Positions 62,782-64,000 of a DNA stretch of 64,000 nt are shown one piece after another. Source of the stretch: Abelmoschus esculentus (Eukaryota; Streptophyta; Magnoliopsida; Malvales; Malvaceae); NCBI GenBank assembly GCA_035048815.1, contig JAUCBN010000055.1, positions 10,770,501 through 10,834,500 of the forward strand, given 5' to 3'. Position 1 is the first letter of the stretch, and each line of letters begins with the position of its first letter. The notes under the pieces were generated by a model, which saw only the letters and a program-made list of their open reading frames with translations, searched no databases and had not been told where the DNA came from. The position numbers were made by a program, and so were the translations under genes.

Positions 62782-62965
62782 CAGGGAGGCAAGGACGTAG
62801 CCATGTTGATGGTGGGAGGGGCTCTTTTGGTATAATTACATTTAAGGTCCTTAGTTTAAATAATAATAAAATAAGGTTTTTTCCCCTCCCAAATTTTAGA
62901 TTTAAAGGCTTAATAGACTTTTGTCTCTCTCAATATTCGATCCTGGCTCCGTCCCTACAGGGAGG
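62782..62965. mobile_element. hAT-like MITE, family B copy 4, in TON1 intron 4
   Basis: A 168-bp element (62790-62957) is flanked by a perfect 8-bp direct repeat CAGGGAGG at 62782-62789 and 62958-62965. The ends CAAGGACGTAGCCATG and (right, reverse-complemented) TAGGGACGGAGCCAGG are inverted repeats. It lies inside the fourth intron of the TON1 copy and does not interrupt an exon. Confidence 0.78.
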
Positions 62966-63253
62966 AGTTTGACATGTACAGAAGTTGAAATTTGATTCAT
63001 ATCATCAATTTTTTTAGTTTGTGTTAGTTTGATATCTGCAGTGTTATACCGCATCACGATGACATATTTTCAGTTTTAACTGTTCATAATTTGTGTGGAA
63101 AATATGCTCATGGCTAACAATCACATTTTGTCAGAACTTATCCCAAGCAAGAGGACCTGGAAGGAGATCACAAGAAATTGAATCCTCATCTAGTACGGAG
63201 TCACGTAACACAAGAAGACCCTCGTCATCTACTGTTGCTGGGGGCTTGCCCCC

Positions 63254-63729
63254 ATTAGGCAGGTGCTGGATTAATTCCATATCCTGCTTCTTCATCTTTA
63301 TCGGTTCCCTTTTTGCTTCATAATACCACTAAAAGCTGATTAGTTTTAGCATTTTTATGGCAGGCCGGTCCCTGTTTCACATTCATCTGGTAAGTGATTA
63401 TCATATGTATTGTTTCAACACTCGCATATCTACTTGTTTTTTTCCCATCATCTGATAACTTTGGCAAATAGATAGGAGAGCAGGCTCCTCCATTAGGCAG
63501 GTGCTGGATTAATTCCATATCCTGCTTCTTCATCTTTATCGGTTCCCTTTTTGCTTCATAATACCACTAAAAGCTGATTAGTTTTAGCATTTTTATGGCA
63601 GGCCGGTCCCTGTTTCACATTCATCTGGTAAGTGATTATCATATATATTGTTTCAACACTCACATATCTACTTGTTTTTTTCCCATCATCTGATAACTTT
63701 GGCAAATAGATAGGAGAGCAGGCTCCTCC
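63254..63729 (+). repeat. 238-bp direct tandem duplication at the TON1 3' end
   Basis: 63254-63491 and 63492-63729 are almost identical; I counted two differences by eye (ATGTATT against ATATATT, TCGCAT against TCACAT). Each unit holds a copy of the 26-base exon coding for PVPVSHSS. At the junction the end of one unit (GGCTCCTCCAT) meets the start of the next (TTAGGCAG), with CCAT as microhomology. Splicing through the extra exons (29 + 26 bases) would shift the frame. Confidence 0.92.
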
Positions 63730-63792
63730 ATGTCTGGTTACAGGAAAGACGAGTATAGTTGGAGATATGATAATGATGAAGATGTGATTTGA

Positions 63793-64000
63793 GCTTCAAC
63801 TGCCCTCGAAAATCTTCAGTTGGACAGAAAGGCCAGGAATTTAACTTCTTCTTGGCGGTTTGTCTCTCAATCCTGCTAAAAATGAAATTGCCTACTGGTT
63901 CAGTGTTTACTAGGAACCGATACGAATAGATGGAATTTATATTTGTCCCGGTAACACCTTTTAAAGCTTTTAAGTGAAACTTCCACTTGTCGTAATATAT
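63793..64000 (+). other. Former coding end and 3' flank of the TON1 copy
   Basis: The first 48 bases still encode the family's end in frame (STALENLQLDRKARNL, then TSSWR) after the premature TGA, so they were coding until recently. No stop follows SSWR; the frame continues to TAA near 63878. The rest is probably 3' UTR and runs to the window edge. No other feature is seen. Confidence 0.7.

Larger units (their letters stand above)
60040..63792 (+). pseudogene. TON1: TONNEAU1 (LisH, FOP-like) copy with disabling lesions
   Basis: Exons correspond to 60040-60126, 61352-61484, 61787-61875, 61976-62098, 63135-63262, 63364-63389 and 63710-63792. Family signatures are strong: MDDYTREMMDLKTLVTRTLE, the LisH-containing LEKKGVLAKIRAELRASVFE, EYLDWSQLNHTLKVYQPECN, GPLLLDVLEGFLKFEN and GYRKDEYSWR. 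TON1 works in the cortex with TON2/FASS and TRM proteins to build the preprophase band and cortical microtubule arrays. Three faults are seen. The exon 3 acceptor reads CAA instead of CAG, so the nearest AG (at 61786-61787) shifts splicing one base and gives a stop at 61793-61795. A TGA at 63790-63792 interrupts the conserved end, which continues in frame as ASTALENLQLDRKARNLTSS. A 238-bp tandem duplication repeats exon 6 and part of the last exon. The normal stop after SSWR is also gone (TGG CGG TTT). A decaying copy is the simplest reading; assembly error could not produce all of these easily. Confidence 0.85.

Overview
This window looks like nuclear DNA of a flowering plant, probably a eudicot. 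The genes have many GT-AG introns. They encode plant-specific factors: a POWERDRESS-type SANT protein, a miR172-targeted AP2 factor and TONNEAU1. The intergenic DNA is very AT-rich and full of small non-autonomous DNA transposons. The protein style reminds me of Malvaceae such as cotton, but that is an impression and was not tested.

Layout. 1-3.7 kb is AT-rich intergenic DNA with small transposons. 4.16-11.86 kb (+) holds an intact four-exon POWERDRESS-like gene. 17.08-13.47 kb (-) holds a TFIIF-beta gene with correct exon structure but one extra base in the winged-helix exon. 23.66-18.23 kb (-) holds an intact 11-exon taxilin-like coiled-coil gene. 28.43-26.47 kb (-) holds an RRM protein of the ARP1 type. 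36.51-33.89 kb (-) holds an NF-YB subunit with a 6-nt microexon. 43.16-40.99 kb (-) holds a TOE-type AP2 factor with a miR172 site. After a gene desert of nearly 17 kb, 60.04-63.79 kb (+) holds a TONNEAU1 copy with several disabling lesions.

Working together. I see no operon or gene cluster acting as one system. The genes are housekeeping and regulatory genes: chromatin and transcription (POWERDRESS, TFIIF-beta, NF-YB, AP2), RNA binding (ARP1-like), vesicle traffic (taxilin) and cortical microtubules (TON1). From memory, Arabidopsis chromosome 3 carries homologues of most of them in roughly the same order (At3g52250, At3g52270, At3g53340, At3g54770, At3g54990, At3g55000). The window therefore looks like an ancient conserved block and not like newly acquired DNA.

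The most unusual content lies in gene damage and in the repeats. The TON1 copy has lost a splice acceptor, has a nonsense codon and carries a 238-bp tandem duplication. The TFIIF-beta frame is broken by a single base. The AP2 factor lacks one exon of its second AP2 repeat, and a possible remnant sits in the intron. Three transposon families can be defined here from their target-site duplications (TSDs): two with 8-bp duplications (hAT-like) and one with 9-bp duplications (Mutator-like). I found no tRNA, rRNA, CRISPR array or intact transposase. I also found no strong candidate for an entirely new biological system.
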